Source: Lolium rigidum (Eukaryota > Streptophyta > Magnoliopsida > Poales > Poaceae). From it: a stretch of DNA of 64,000 nucleotides. The position numbers and the translations under genes are program-made. The notes under the pieces are model-generated. The model saw only the letters and a list, made by a program, of their open reading frames with translations. It ran no database searches and was not told the origin of the DNA. Of this stretch, positions 22,217-33,882 are shown in pieces (the first letter of the stretch is position 1; each line of letters begins with the position of its first letter). The stretch is taken from NCBI RefSeq assembly GCF_022539505.1, contig NC_061512.1:153805962-153869961 (forward strand). Direction: 5' to 3'.

Positions 22217-25200
22217 TTACGATAATTGTTTTTTGAGACAAGCGAGGTGTGGAAAACGAGGCATCGAGAAACTCTTAAGCAACAGGGGCTCGGGGGCAGC
22301 TTCAGGCGCTTCCGGGGCTTGCTCTGGAGGGGCGTCGCCTTCTTCAGGAGCATCCTCCTCGTCCTCGCTGGCATCTTCTTCCTCATCATCAGAGATTTCA
22401 TCCTTGATGTCAGCAGGAGGAGGAATGAAGATGCTGGTGCGCGCGAACTGAGCAACCCGGTACGCGCGATCCTGGTGCTTGGCGGTCAAGGCGGGGTCTG
22501 TATCGGTCGGCGCGTTGCCGCGCAAGCTGTGGAGGGCGTCGAGGTCCAGCTCCTCATACCAGGAGCAAGCAACGCGCAGCGCTACGTCAGCTCCGGCGCG
22601 GGCGGACGAGCGTTGCCACTCGCTGAACCTCCTACCGGCATCTTTCAGGCGCTGGGTGAGAAGGGTCAGATTCGCCGGTACCTCCTCCCGGGCCATAAGA
22701 ACTTGAAGATTTGCATGGCCACTTCCGGCACGTCGACGAGATGCCGGTCGACAGCCCTCATATGGGAGACCCGGGCGTACAGCGCAACAAGGTGGTCGTA
22801 GGCGTTCCATGGGGCATCCGGGTTGCTGACAACATGTTCAGCCCGGAGCTCCGTTACCCTCTTGTGCGCATGCGGCTGGGAGTCCGGGAAGAGCTCTGAG
22901 AGAGGAAAAAGAAAGAAAAGGAGAACCAGTATAAGGACATATTACCGGAAGATATAAGCTTATAAGCAAAAGGGAAGAAAAACTTACTGAGAGCCAGCTC
23001 GTCGCCCTGAGATGACCAACCGGTCAAACTCGGCCTAATCCGACGCGAGGATGGTGTTCCGGTCCTACGCCTCCTGCAGCAGCTCGGACTCCTCCGCCGG
23101 CTCATGCGCAGGCTGCGCGCCGGCATCGCTAAAGTCCTTCAGCGCATCGTCCAGCTTGGCCTCGCCGGCAGCTTGGGCCTCCTTGAGCTCCCGCGCGTGC
23201 CGAAGCTCAGCTTGGATGAGCTGGTCCTTCAGCTCAGCAGAGATGTTCTCCTGAGCATCCAGAGCCTTGCGGTGCTCGAGGGCGAGCCGCTCCTTCTCAG
23301 CTGCAATCCGCAGGAACAACAAGTCAGTAAAAAGAAACCGACAGGCTCAAGAAAGGCAAGACAAACGAACAACAAGTTGTACCTTTGAGAGCAGAGATCT
23401 GGCCGGTGAGGTCCTCAAGCGAGGCTTCCGGAAGGGCAGCTGTACAGAGAACTTGTGAAAATAGATTGATCAAAGAGACCAAGTAAAAGAGGTCGGAAGT
23501 TGGAAACTAACCTTGGCACTTGTCGTGGGCCTCGGAAAGGTACCGGTGTTCCCACAGAAGCTTCTCAAAGAGCTGCTTCTGGGTGTCCAGGGTGCCCTGT
23601 CCAAGTCAAAAGTTCCGGTAAGGCTATGCCAGTTTTTTGTTTCAAGAAAGTTTCGCGCTAAGAACTGCATGCTCAACCCGAAACTCGGGGACTGGCTATG
23701 CCGATTTTTTTTGTTTCAAGGGAGTTTCGCGCTAAGAACTGCGTGCTCAACCCGAAACTCGGGGACTGGCTATGCCGGTTTTTTGTTTCAAGGGAGTTTC
23801 GCGCTAAGAACTGCGTGCTCAACCCGAAACTCGGGGACTGGCTATGCCGGTTTTTTGTTTCAAGGGAGTTTCGCACTAAGAACTGCGTGCTCAACCCGAA
23901 ACTCGGGGACTGGCTATGCCGGTTTTTTGTTTCAAGAAAGTTTCGCGCTAAGAACTGCGTACTCAACCCGAAACTCGGGGACTGTGAGGATATATCTATA
24001 AGTTGGGAGATTGAAAACCGGCATGAATGTAAAAGAGAAAGTTTGAAGTTTAAGTGTGGAGCTTACCACCACATTGCCGCTGGCGTCGTGCCAGGCCGTG
24101 TCGAACTCCTTAACAGCATGCTTGAGCCGGCTCAGATGCTGCGTCGTGCTCCGCGGGCCGGAAGGGTCCACGACCGGCAGCTTGTCCTTGCCCAGGCCAC
24201 GGGTGGGGGGAGACAGATCCGCCCGGTTCCACTTCTCCGCGTATTCGAGCAGCGGGCCCAAGTCAACCTCGCCGCGGTTGAGCTCTGTGATCCGGCCCAG
24301 CTGAGCTGAGGCCTTCTCGCTGGCCACAACAGCGGCGCGGCCGGCATGCAGCACCAGCGTCTGCGAGCCGGAAGGTGGCGAGGTCGCCGCGGTGACCACT
24401 GCAGCAAGTTGCTGAGCGGTGAAGGTGGCGCCTTCCGGGCGAGGTGGCTCGGGGGCTGGAGTAGGTTCGCCGGTTGGAGGTGCCGGAGGAGGCGACAGCG
24501 CGTCCTTTGCCGGCGAAGGAGCTTCCGGCGCTTCCTTGGCTGGCAAAGAGGTTGCTGGCGCGGAAGGTTCCGGCACAGCCTTGGTGGGGGAAGCAGCGGC
24601 TTTCTTCTTCTTCTTCTTTGGAGTGGGAGGAACCGGAGGTTCCACCCGCTCAGCATCTTCGGTACCGGCGCCGATGTTGCTCGGCGCAGGTGTCTTCAAC
24701 ATCCGGAGGGGAAGTGAAATCCTCCTCCGCGCATGGGGTTTGAAGGTTCAGGGGCCGCGCGCCCCAAACTTGTGTTTCCTCCCCGAGGGGAGGCTGGAGA
24801 TTTGCCGGCACCCGAAGGTACCGGACTTGCGTGAGGAGGAGGAGAGTTCCTGGCAGAGTCCGCGGGAGCTTCCGGCCTCATCCCTGGCGCGCTCCTGGTA
24901 AGGGTCGGGGCGCCCCGAGAAAGAAAAGTTTTAGAGTTAGAAAGAACAATATAGCAAGGAAAGCCTCAACCGGAAGATAAAAAGTATGAAAGTCCGGAAT
25001 CTTACCCAGCAGCGACCGGCATCTCGTGCCTGCGTTTTCTTCCATAGGGCTTATCGCCACTCTTCTTTTTGAGGCGCTTGGCGGGCGGAGCTTCGCTGGG
25101 GCCAGCCTCAGGGGCCGGAGCCTCATTCTTCCGCTCCCGAGAGACCAGGTAGTCCAGGAACTCCTGGCCAACTTCGGCCGCCAGGGGAGCCACGTGCTCC

Positions 25201-26675
25201 ACGACCTGAGGGTTCGCACCGGCTAAGCGAAGATCTACAAAGAAACAGTTTATAAGGAAAAAGAGATGAACAATATACCTCGAGGATAACGACCTCGTCG
25301 TCAGAACCGGAATCGTTTGCCGGGTGAGGAGTTGAAAAGTTACCGGGGTGCCTGACGTGCGTCGGACCCATCTTGTGTCTCCCTTCACGTAGGGGTCAGC
25401 GTCGCAGTCATCGTGGAAACGCCGGTTGGGGGCGTAAGAGGGCGGCTCTTCCCTGCCGATCCGGGAGAAGTTCTGCAACGCAAAGAACTAAGTCATCAGA
25501 ACAAAAGATTCACAAATACACCGGTAAAAGGTCTTTCGGAGACCCAGAGATGTTACTCGGCGCGGAGGAGAGTTGCTGCGGCTATAAGGGAGCAGCCCGT
25601 ATTTTCCGCCGGGCTTCAGCGTGTTCTAGCAAATCTGCTTGGCCTTAAGGACCAAGTCAGGGGCGCTCAGCGAGTGGGTGGTAATTCTTGTCGGGTCCAT
25701 CCGGCCTGACATCTGGCAGATCTTATGAGCGCGGCGCTGAAGGGGCAGCACCCGGCGCGAGAGAAAAAGCATGACCAGGTCATCCGCGCAGATGTTGGTC
25801 TCCTTCTTGTTCTTCTCGACGAAAAGGGCCATCCGCTTGGACTCCTTATCTTCCTTAGGATTGTGGAGCCAATTCTTCATGCTGGGAGGCCCGGGTACAT
25901 ATTCCGGAAGGTTGATGAAGTCTTCCGGTCCACCGTTCCGGACGTAGAAAAAAGATCTCTGCCGAGTCCGGACAGATTCCAGACCGGAGAGCTTGTAGAA
26001 GCAGCTCCATTGGCGGGGCGAGAGGATGCAGCCCTCGTACCGAACGAACGGCGTGGGGTGCGGAAGATTCTTATCTTGGATAGAATTCTTCCGGAGATAA
26101 TAGAAAAAGGAGAAGTTATCTACGAAGGAGTGATACCGGCGTATCCCTCCATGAAAGCAGATAGAGGAAGAAAGTTAGAAGATGGAGTTGCCCGGAAGAT
26201 GATGGGGCTGGAGTTCATAGAAATCAAGAAAGCGCCGGAAGAAGTCCGACGCCGGAAGGCCTAAACCGCGCTCAAAATGGGCGGAAAAGACAACATACTC
26301 ACCGGGCTGAGGCTCTGGCTGCCGCTCCTCGCCAGGAATACGGCACCAAACCTCTTCCGGTATTCTCCGGGACCGGTAGAGCCAATCGATTTCTGCCTGA
26401 GTCACGTCGGAGCCCATCCAGGCCCCGCGCGTATAAGAATCAAGGTTGATAGCGGAAGAATGGGCAGCGGCGCCCGGCTCGAACTGTCGGCATCTTTTCC
26501 TAGATCACCGGTGAGCTTGAGCGGAGCTACCGGTAACTTCTTCGGTCTGGGCGAGGTCCTCCTCGAGCCCGTCGGTGGCTTGGTCAACCGGAATTTCTTC
26601 TCCGGAAGAGGTAGAGGGGCTCTCGCTCTTGTGGGTGCTAGCGGAGAGTTCCGGAAGGGAATCCTCTGAAGACAT
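22217..26675 (-). pseudogene. antisense spliced gene of the Tat-like element, copy 2
   Basis: ATG at 26675 opens a frame that lacks the codon-9 stop of copy 1 and runs through an acidic Ser/Glu-rich leader (ELSASTHKSESP...), but it meets a TGA near 26510. The PF04195-type domain follows from 26417, with a frame break near 26165 and continuation at 25880-25626. Exons 25478-25270, 25230-25005 and the block 24702-23932 match those of copy 1, including the poly-Lys run and the Pro/Ala-rich linker. The coiled-coil part (23322-23065) and acidic C-terminus (22810-22217) are well kept; the second is a single 197-residue frame. The breaks differ from copy 1, so decay went on after the duplication. Confidence 0.7.
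23624..23984. repeat. minisatellite, five units of about 70 bp, copy 2
   Basis: Same array as at 12600-12960 with five units. Single-base and T-tract differences separate the two arrays, but the unit number is unchanged. Confidence 0.9.
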
Positions 26676-27149
26676 ACTTCACTAAGTTCGGAACCTAGCT
26701 ACAAACTGTTTTCTCCAAATCTATCCCTTCGCGAAGATCTACGAGTAAGAGAAAAAACAAAAGAAAAGAGGAGATAAATACTCTACCGGCCCAAGAACAA
26801 TGCGGCAAAGAGGGAAAAGGGTACACTGTCCGCGAAACCAACTCTAAGGGCGACGGTGGACGACGGAGTCGACGGTCCGCCGGAGTTTGGAGAGTAGGCG
26901 GTTGAGGGCGGCGAACGGAGAAAAAGAAGAGGAAGCCGTGGCGATGCTCTGAGCGGACGAAGTAGAAGGCTTCGGTGGATCTCGACGGGAGCAGGCGAAC
27001 AAGCTCTGCGGTACTCCTTCGGGAGGTTCGCCGGAGAGCAAGGGCTCGACGGCGGACGGAAGCTCTGAGAGTTCAAGAGGTAGAGGGCTTGAACTGGCAG
27101 AGGTTGGAGACGAAGTGAGCGTGGGCGACGCAGGGGAACCGTCGCGCCC

Positions 27150-27157
27150 CTTATATA
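27150..27157 (-). promoter_or_regulatory. TATA box of the antisense gene, copy 2
   Basis: TATATAAG on the minus strand, same distance to the antisense ATG as in copy 1. Confidence 0.5.
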
Positions 27158-27639
27158 CTGAGAGGCTTAGTGGGCCGCGGTGCGACTTGGCCCGTTTCGC
27201 TTTGCCCGTGGGCCGCCACGTGGCGTAAAGCTAAACGCGTAAAAACAAGGTGCCATACGGAGGCCGCAAGGATCCGGAGCGGCGTAAGGATCCGGTGCGG
27301 TGCATTAAATGTGAGCGCGGGAGTCGAAGGGAAGTGACCCCTGACACTCGAGCGTCAGAAACAGTGCGCATGTCTCTGACAGGCACTGTTTCCAACATAT
27401 TCTCGACTTCGTCGAGGGAGGTTTAATGGCAAAGCAACCGGAAAAGTATACCAGAAGCTTTTGCTGAGTTCGGTATGATGAGATGGTTTCGGCAGAGACG
27501 CCGGAAGGTTTGTTCGAAGAGATATGGTGATGTGGTTTCGGCGGAGACGCCGAAAGGTTTTAAACCGGTACTTTAATATGGGAACCTGGCATGGTCCGTC
27601 GGATAGAATCCGCCGGACTATACCAGCTTCGGGGACTAA

Positions 27640-28324
27640 TGTTGGGGGGATGACCCCCGGTATGCCAAAGGCATGGCAAACTAGCCTTGTTTAGGCTGTT
27701 GAGGTACCGGTTTAAAGATTATTCCGGATAACAAAGTTAAGTTCGTGGTTAAGTGAAACAATACCGGTATCCCAGAAGGGGTATACCGGAATACGCTAAC
27801 AAGGTACCGGAGTACCGGCACAAGCCACACTGTAGCACGTCGGCAGTCTGGTCAAAGATTCCCTCAAGGACTAAAGGACAAGGATGAGCGGAGCACATCA
27901 GCTTTAATTGAATCTCTAAAGCCAAAGCAGAAGATGACGTAAAAGCTACCGGAGGATGTCACCTTCCCCGATTAAAGACATACCGGTGTCGCCTGGTGCC
28001 AATGAGGCTTTGTAAAGTAGTTTGGCTAGTCAAAGATGCCATTAGGGTTTCTTCCCGTGTAAGCCACCCTCTCCCCTATATAAGGAGAGGGAGCACACCC
28101 TTGCGCGGGGTACTTGTTAGACAGATGATGAGTTAGAGTTAGAGAGATAGTGCTTGTACTGTGCTTCTTCAACCTCTGGCCAAGGCCAAGTTCATCAATA
28201 AAGATACCGGCGTTCCATCCGAATTCCATCCTTGTGTAACCAAAACCCTCCCCCGAATCCTCTAGGGCACATTCGGCCCCAACTCAAGTCATCCCATGGC
28301 ATCTGTCTGTTCACCACGATGACA
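27640..28324 (+). repeat. 3' LTR of the Tat-like element, copy 2
   Basis: 685 bp, same length as copy 1 (16610-17294), TGTTGGGGGG...ACGATGACA. The CTATATAAG box is at about 28076. Confidence 0.9.
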
Positions 28325-29611
28325 TGAAGTTTCAGAGAAGCATGTCACAGATCTTCAGTTGGTAGATTTTATCCAGTATGGCCCACAAAATAATAAGGGA
28401 AAGGTATGATAACAATGCAAAATACCTATTTGCTCATTTTTTTTGCACATCCGAATCTAAAATACTAATTTGCTTTATGCTTGCAGAATGGGAAGCCTTT
28501 GCTGCGAAAAATGAAGGAGGGTAGAATCTTGAATTGGAATGTGCTACTGAAGATCCTCTTTGCATCCTTCAAGAAGCATTCGAGAAGGTGAATCCAAATT
28601 ATGTGGTTACCGCCGATCATGATATGAATTTACGTATACACTTACTAATTACTGCTGATCATGACAGGAATACAAGATCCATGGTACTAAGAATGTGTCA
28701 GCTAATGGTGTACTTACATGGTATGTGCTATGCTACAAGCTGCGCAACATTGGGCTCAAAGCTAGAGAAAATGACAGTTTCCTTGGCATACTCAAAGATA
28801 CTAATCTTCTTTTTCTTTGACTGGTATAGAGAGATACTAATCTGATCATTACTTGTATAAATGTATTAATCCATGGCAAAAGAAAGCAGAGCGACAGTTA
28901 TATATTGGGTGAGAGTAATTCTCCTGGTTATCCATTGCTCCTAATTTTTTAAATTCAAATCTTATGTTGTAGCGCTCGTCTGGTATGATTTATTGAGAGG
29001 CTAAGAGCTCCAGAGCTGGTATTATTGGAAACCATTTTTTCACCAAACACATAAAAGGAAGTATATTATGCTTGACAAATGATTCAATCTATATGTGCTA
29101 TATGTACTTTAAATAGACTTGAGGGAGCATCTGTTTCATCCTACACATGAGAGTCACGGGCAGTATGTAACATGTTAGGCGAGATGAAAATATTTTTTTA
29201 GATTTTCACCTCAAAGTTGTATGTAACATAACCATCCTTATAGCTGCACCGACGACTTTCCAAATTGCTTACAGTTTTTGATAACTTTAGAGATGCACGG
29301 TCAATCAAGAAGATCACAACTACGCATAATGTTCTTTTCTAATGTAGAAGGAGCATTTTTCCATCAAAAAAATGGAGCACAGATGATGCTTCCATGTCCG
29401 ACAGAGAAAAAATGTACAAAACTGGATATGGCGCCCAACCATTCACGGGAACTGATTCGAATGCTCATAATCTTTCAGAATGGTCTACCACTTCTGAATC
29501 ATCAGTGTTGCCTGATTTGTTTGAAATTTTAATATCCTTGATGTATTTGAAATTTTCATAGTAGTTGTGAATTATATATGTGTATTGAGAAATTAAATTT
29601 AAGGACCCGTG
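28325..29611 (+). mobile_element. Helitron-like segment, copy 2, 3' end deleted
   Basis: Matches 17295-18591 with the same exon-like pieces (for example NGKPLLRKMKEGRILNW at about 28487). The stem-loop and CTAG end present in copy 1 are missing because a deletion of about 46 bp joins AACGCA directly to phytochrome sequence ACCACCCTCAT. Confidence 0.68.
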
Positions 29612-29750
29612 GCAACGCAACCACCCTCATTTTTCTTTCTGTTCACTCATAGAAGACACACAATGTACTTCCAACTTCGGTCGAAGAAGTCAAATGGGGA
29701 CTTTTCTATTTCTTCACCAGATAATGCACTGTTGATAACATGAACAAATA

Positions 29751-30141
29751 GAGGCCGAGCTACATGTAGCTCTTTATTTTCAAAAATCTTAAGTCATATT
29801 TTTAAGTTCCAAAAAATTTGAAAAAATCTTAGATGTAGCCAATGATGAAATCTACAAACATGCAAAATCTCATTGTTAAATTCATAGTATTTTAGGCTAC
29901 ACAAAAATGATAAATGTGTGGATCTGAGAATAGTGAATAGTGCACATTTCAAAGCTATAAAACCTGTCAGATTTTGCCATTTTTCTGTAGTCTACAATAC
30001 AAAGAATTTCACATTGAAATTTTGCATGTTTGTAGATTTCATCATTGTCTACATCCAAGATTTTTTTTCAGATTTTTTTAAAACTTAAAAAACTATGATT
30101 CCGAATTTTAAAAAATAAAGGGCTACATATAGCTCGGCCTC
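29751..30141. mobile_element. inverted-repeat MITE in phytochrome exon 2, copy 2
   Basis: Same element and site as 18764-19158, slightly shorter through A-tract indels. Confidence 0.8.
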
Positions 30142-30419
30142 CGTTTGCAGTTTTCGGGAGGCATTGCTACTATCGAACACTTGAACAAGAAGCATCTTAT
30201 CAAGCACTTCAATCTCTGTGCCACCTAGTCAACTTGGTTATTGCAGCATTCCACTCAGAAGCCCATCCATATTCATCAACCTCAAATATAGGAGGAATGA
30301 GTGGATTCGGATTGTGAATCATTGCCTTGTAGTCTCCCTCGAGGGTAAATACAGAAAACAAATAGAACAAGCTTACTCACCCTGTAAAGCTAGATATAGC
30401 ATCCTACGCACAACTAGTA

Positions 30420-30784
30420 GAGCACCCACAATGTGTAGCTAAAAGTGGTTTCAAATTTACCTTTTAGGTTTTGGAACTAGTTCCCTACATTGTAGAGGTA
30501 GTTCAAATCAGAGAAAAGAGGGAACCGGAGCAACTAGCTGCTCTGGTGCCAAATCTGTTGATGGAATAAAGAATAGAGTTTCAGCCCGGTGGGGAAGAAA
30601 GAGATGGGTGAGGAGAGAGAGCTGCTGAGAGGGGAAAACCTATTTTATACTAGTTATGTCAGTATCAGGACCCACGTTACAAATAATTTGGAACTAGCGA
30701 TACTGTGAAGGTATTGCCATATTGCACTCCGTAGCAAGATTCTTGTTTGTGTCAGATTTGACGATCTATACATTGTGGATGCCC
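30420..30784. mobile_element. Tourist-like MITE in the phytochrome gene, copy 2
   Basis: Same element and site as 19437-19800, with GTA at 30417-30419 and 30785-30787. Confidence 0.8.
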
Positions 30785-32906
30785 GTATAGAAGATTCCTC
30801 CACAAGGGTAAGTATGTGTCTTCTTGTATAATCATCAGCTCTTAGCCCTGTCAATTCCGCTGCTTTCTGATTCCACCCATTGACAAGTCCATTGCCATCT
30901 ATTGCCAAGATTGGAACGGTTGCTGTTTCCATTAGACGAAACATTTCACTGGTTATTTAAATTCGGCAAGCCCATCATGTTTCAGATCAGCAATCTGGTT
31001 ATCTAAATTAGCTTCCCAGGTTGGCTTGATGGTATCATTGAACATCCCTCGAAGTATAAGTTGCAACGAATGAATAGCATCCATCTCATAATCAGTCCAA
31101 GACAAACTCTTCATCTTGGCAACTTCAAGGAATGCTTTGAAAGACAACCTAGGCTGCAACTTTCTGCTGCCATCCATGCCCGACGGATCATTGTTTGCAC
31201 CTCCCCATCTGATCACATCAGCTGTACATGACCTGAACCAAAAAAGGGCATCCTTTGAGTTGATCTTAGCCACTGCCATTCCACAAATCCTATCACAGAG
31301 GGCAGAAGCTCCTGGATAGCCAGCATCATGGAGGCTCTCTGTACACAGGCCAGTGGAATCCCTGTGAACTTCTGACAGCCATAAAGAAATATCACGTATC
31401 TGAGACTCAGTTGGAGCATTACACAGGCGCCATACTTTGCCCCCATACAAAAGAGCAGCACCATCACAGTTGACCAGGTCCATGATATTGGGTGTCCCTG
31501 ATACTATAGTCAGGGGAGAGGCTTCTCTGAACAGCATCTCATAGAGAACTGTTTGCACCCTCAGTATCCTCTTCTCGTGCAACTTTTCCTCTAATTCAAA
31601 CTCGTTGTTGACATGGACAGAAAACACATGTGCTACGAACTCACAAGCATAACGCAGCGGCAAAGGGACATACCTGGGGCTCTCATGGTGGCAAACAAGG
31701 AGGCCCCATAGTTTCTTCTTCTGCTGCTGCTGTTGTTGTGCTGGTTGTTCAGAATCGATTTCATCATCCTCTTCATTATCATTAACCACAACAGCCATGA
31801 CAAGGCATGCAATCGAGCTCATGTTCTCCATATACTGAACGTGACAACCGTGTGAGGCCCTGAGTGTTGAATCCAACAAGCTAATATCAAAGGGGAGTGC
31901 CTCATCTTCGATGACCTTTATGGATCTCGCATGGCAATCACAAATCATCCTTACCCTGTTATTCATGAAAAGAAACATGGATACTTGAGGGATATCCGTG
32001 GCTGGATAGTGCAGACCTAGATAAGTCTCAAGACCAGACTTTGTGATCTCGGCAAATACCTCGCCATGCTCATCTTCATGAAACTTATAAGCCATAACCC
32101 TATCATATCCTGTAAGATCAAAGATTTCCTTAACCACAGTATTGCATAGCACTTTCATGCTTCCACCTGGCAGTGACTGGATTTTGGAGATTGCCTTGGC
32201 AGCAAGCTTGTAAGACTGCAAATCCCCAACAACAGTGCCAGGAAATTCTATAGACTTTACAGGCTCAAAGTCTACCACCAAACAACCAGTTGCTCGATGA
32301 GCAATGGCATAGAAACGCTTTCCTGAGGTCTGGCATTGAACTGAGACAGGGTTGAGCAAAGAAACATCAGCAAACCCTAGTGCCCTATGCAGTTCCGTGG
32401 CACCTTGGTCAGTGAAAAGAGACCGTAGATTTGTACCAATAACTAGCCTTGGGGGATCATCAACACTGGGTTCTTCATGGCTGACCGTTGTTAGCATTTC
32501 TGGCGCGTTCTCACTGAACGCGATAACACTGAAGCTCTTCTCATCAAGGACCAACAAGCAACCAAATGGTTGGATCATCTTTCCATTCTGAATGTGCTGC
32601 AAGTAGGCTATGACCCTCTCCGGCCGCCCAGGCTGCACAGGTGGAGCGGTCCGCTGGCCTTCAACCATCTTGGAATAGTCGAAGTATTCACCAGATTCTT
32701 CATATGCAGCGTTGAGCTCAGCACCAAGTTCTGTTTTTGCTAATACCCTTGCCCGGGAGCTCTGGCTGTTCCTGCTGGAAGAGCTGGAAATAGGCCTTGA
32801 CGAAGACATTTCCTGCTTCAAGTACTTGAATCACTCAACAGTCGTATATGCACTCCTGCTGTACATATAAATGAGAAGTGTTAAATACTAATTATATTAA
32901 AGATAA

Positions 32907-32930
32907 GAGCATCTCCAACAGACGCGCTAT
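32907..32930. repeat. left terminal inverted repeat of the AP2-bearing element
   Basis: Pairs with 40930-40953, with one mismatch (A in CAACAG against the complement of CTATTGG). The TAA target duplication is at 32904-32906. Confidence 0.88.
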
Positions 32931-32996
32931 ATCGCGGCGCGCTATACCGGCGATTGGGCGCGCTGTATACCGCTGGCGCGCGGCATAGCGAATTTG

Positions 32997-33079
32997 CCTC
33001 CGGCAGAGGCTGTATTTTGCAGCGCGCGTTGGTGTGCGAAAAACGCACCTCCGGCAGAGGCTCTATTTTGCAGCGCGCG
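32997..33079. repeat. subterminal direct repeat, two 32-bp copies
   Basis: CCTCCGGCAGAGGCTSTATT and the following TTGCAGCGCGCG occur at 32997-33028 and 33048-33079 with one mismatch, 51 bp apart, between the left TIR and the AP2 stop codon. They are possible protein-binding sites of the element. Confidence 0.85.
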
Positions 33080-33213
33080 CGTCACAAACTGCTAATCCGA
33101 CCGTTTTTTTTGAAAATTCATCAAACAAACTATGCAAATATGATCGAATATACGAATATATTTTAAAAGTGCGCGATACAATGCGACATTTAACCGAAAA
33201 TACTAATAATAAT

Positions 33214-33882
33214 CTACTCCTCCGACTGATCGTCGGACTCCCAGTCGAAGTCGGAGCTGCTCAGTGTCGTGTCCGACACCGGCGTCGACGTCGTCGTCCA
33301 CTGGAAGTCGGAGGAGGAGGAGGAGGAGGAGGAGAGGACGATGGTCGACGGCCCTGCGCCGTTCTTCTTTTCCTCCTTCCTCCTCGCCGCCGCCTCGGCC
33401 CTCGCCTTCTTCCTCGCCGCGGATTCGGCGCGGCGCTTCTCGCGGCTCGCCTTTTTCTTCGCTTTCATCGCCGCCTTCTCCTCCTCCTTCTGCGCGTGGA
33501 TGCCGTAGAAGGCCTCCGTGGCGGCGACGTCCTCGGGGAAGCGGCGCGCCCATTCGAGGCGCAGCGCCTCTTCGCGCTCGGCGATGATGAGGCGCTGCTC
33601 GAGCTTCCGCTGTCGGCGCTGCTGTTTTCGCGTGATCATCGGCGGCGGCGGCGCCAGCATCTCCGCTTGCTCCCGCGTGTAGACATCGTGGAAATTCATC
33701 GTCCGCCGGGAGCGGCCGAGCCGCCAGGCGACGGCGTCGTACGCCCGCGCCGCCTCGTGCGCGGTGTCGAACGTGCTGAGGCGGATCCGCTCCTCGCCGG
33801 AGCGGATTTCTGCATCGAACCGGCCGCTCGGCCGCGCCCGGACACCGTGGTAGCCGGAGGAGGGGCGGCGGCGCGGAGGCAT
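33214..33882 (-). CDS. AP2/ERF-domain protein encoded inside a TIR transposon
   Basis: The 222-residue frame starts at the ATG at 33882 (MPPRRRPSS), right before the domain; a longer in-frame start at 34029 adds only low-complexity sequence. Residues about 10-66 form an AP2/ERF domain: YHGVRARPSGRF, then AEIRSGEERIRLSTF, then the amphipathic helix DTAHEAARAYDAVAW and the closing MNF. Two Trp residues that contact DNA in typical ERF domains (in RPWGRW and WLGT) are replaced here (RPSGRF, RLST), so its specificity may differ. A coiled-coil-like, very basic region (about 85-175, KKKASREKRRAESAARKKA) and a Ser-run plus acidic C-terminus follow. It would be nuclear and DNA-binding. No intron is visible. 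Its place inside TIRs, not at a host locus, is the odd point. Confidence 0.75.
   Translation of the reverse strand: MPPRRRPSSGYHGVRARPSGRFDAEIRSGEERIRLSTFDTAHEAARAYDAVAWRLGRSRRTMNFHDVYTREQAEMLAPPPPMITRKQQRRQRKLEQRLIIAEREEALRLEWARRFPEDVAATEAFYGIHAQKEEEKAAMKAKKKASREKRRAESAARKKARAEAAARRKEEKKNGAGPSTIVLSSSSSSSSDFQWTTTSTPVSDTTLSSSDFDWESDDQSEE

Larger units (their letters stand above)
22020..28324 (+). mobile_element. 3' half of a Tat-like Gypsy element with antisense gene (copy 2)
   Basis: Same structure as 10997-17294: antisense gene, intronic minisatellite, TATA box and 3' LTR (27640-28324). The left end is set by the N gap, so the missing gag-pol may lie in the gap. The two copies descend from one insertion because they sit at the same point beside the same Helitron-like segment. 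Confidence 0.8.
29612..32809 (-). pseudogene. PHYA: phytochrome A pseudogene, copy 2
   Basis: The frame 32809-30953 encodes 618 residues, 14 more than copy 1 because the copy-1 stop is CAG (Gln) here. The PAS, GAF and PHY regions, the DIP motif and the chromophore Cys (322, in [10 protein letters not shown]) are present. Two grass-conserved positions next to the Cys are changed (Pro to Ser, Ser to Gly). The frame ends in EFK-stop through the same one-base deletion as copy 1. Downstream homology resumes after the Tourist-like MITE (30420-30784) and the second MITE (29751-30141). A TGA lies just upstream of the ATG, supporting that ATG as start. The upstream AG acceptor (TATGTACAG) near 32860 implies a leader intron; its leader exon candidate is at about 43666-43722. 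Confidence 0.9.
22020..32903. repeat. tandem segmental duplication, copy 2
   Basis: Second copy of the segment at 10997-21919. Its right limit equals the base before the TAA target duplication of the AP2-bearing transposon at 32907. Copy 1 ends at the same base, where the N gap begins. Copy 2 has a deletion of about 46 bp relative to 18592-18640, which removes the Helitron end. Confidence 0.93.

Noticed and set aside
33214..33882. AP2 gene as an ordinary host ERF gene
   Set aside because: It lies wholly inside TIRs with TAA target duplications, and no separate host promoter region was evident.
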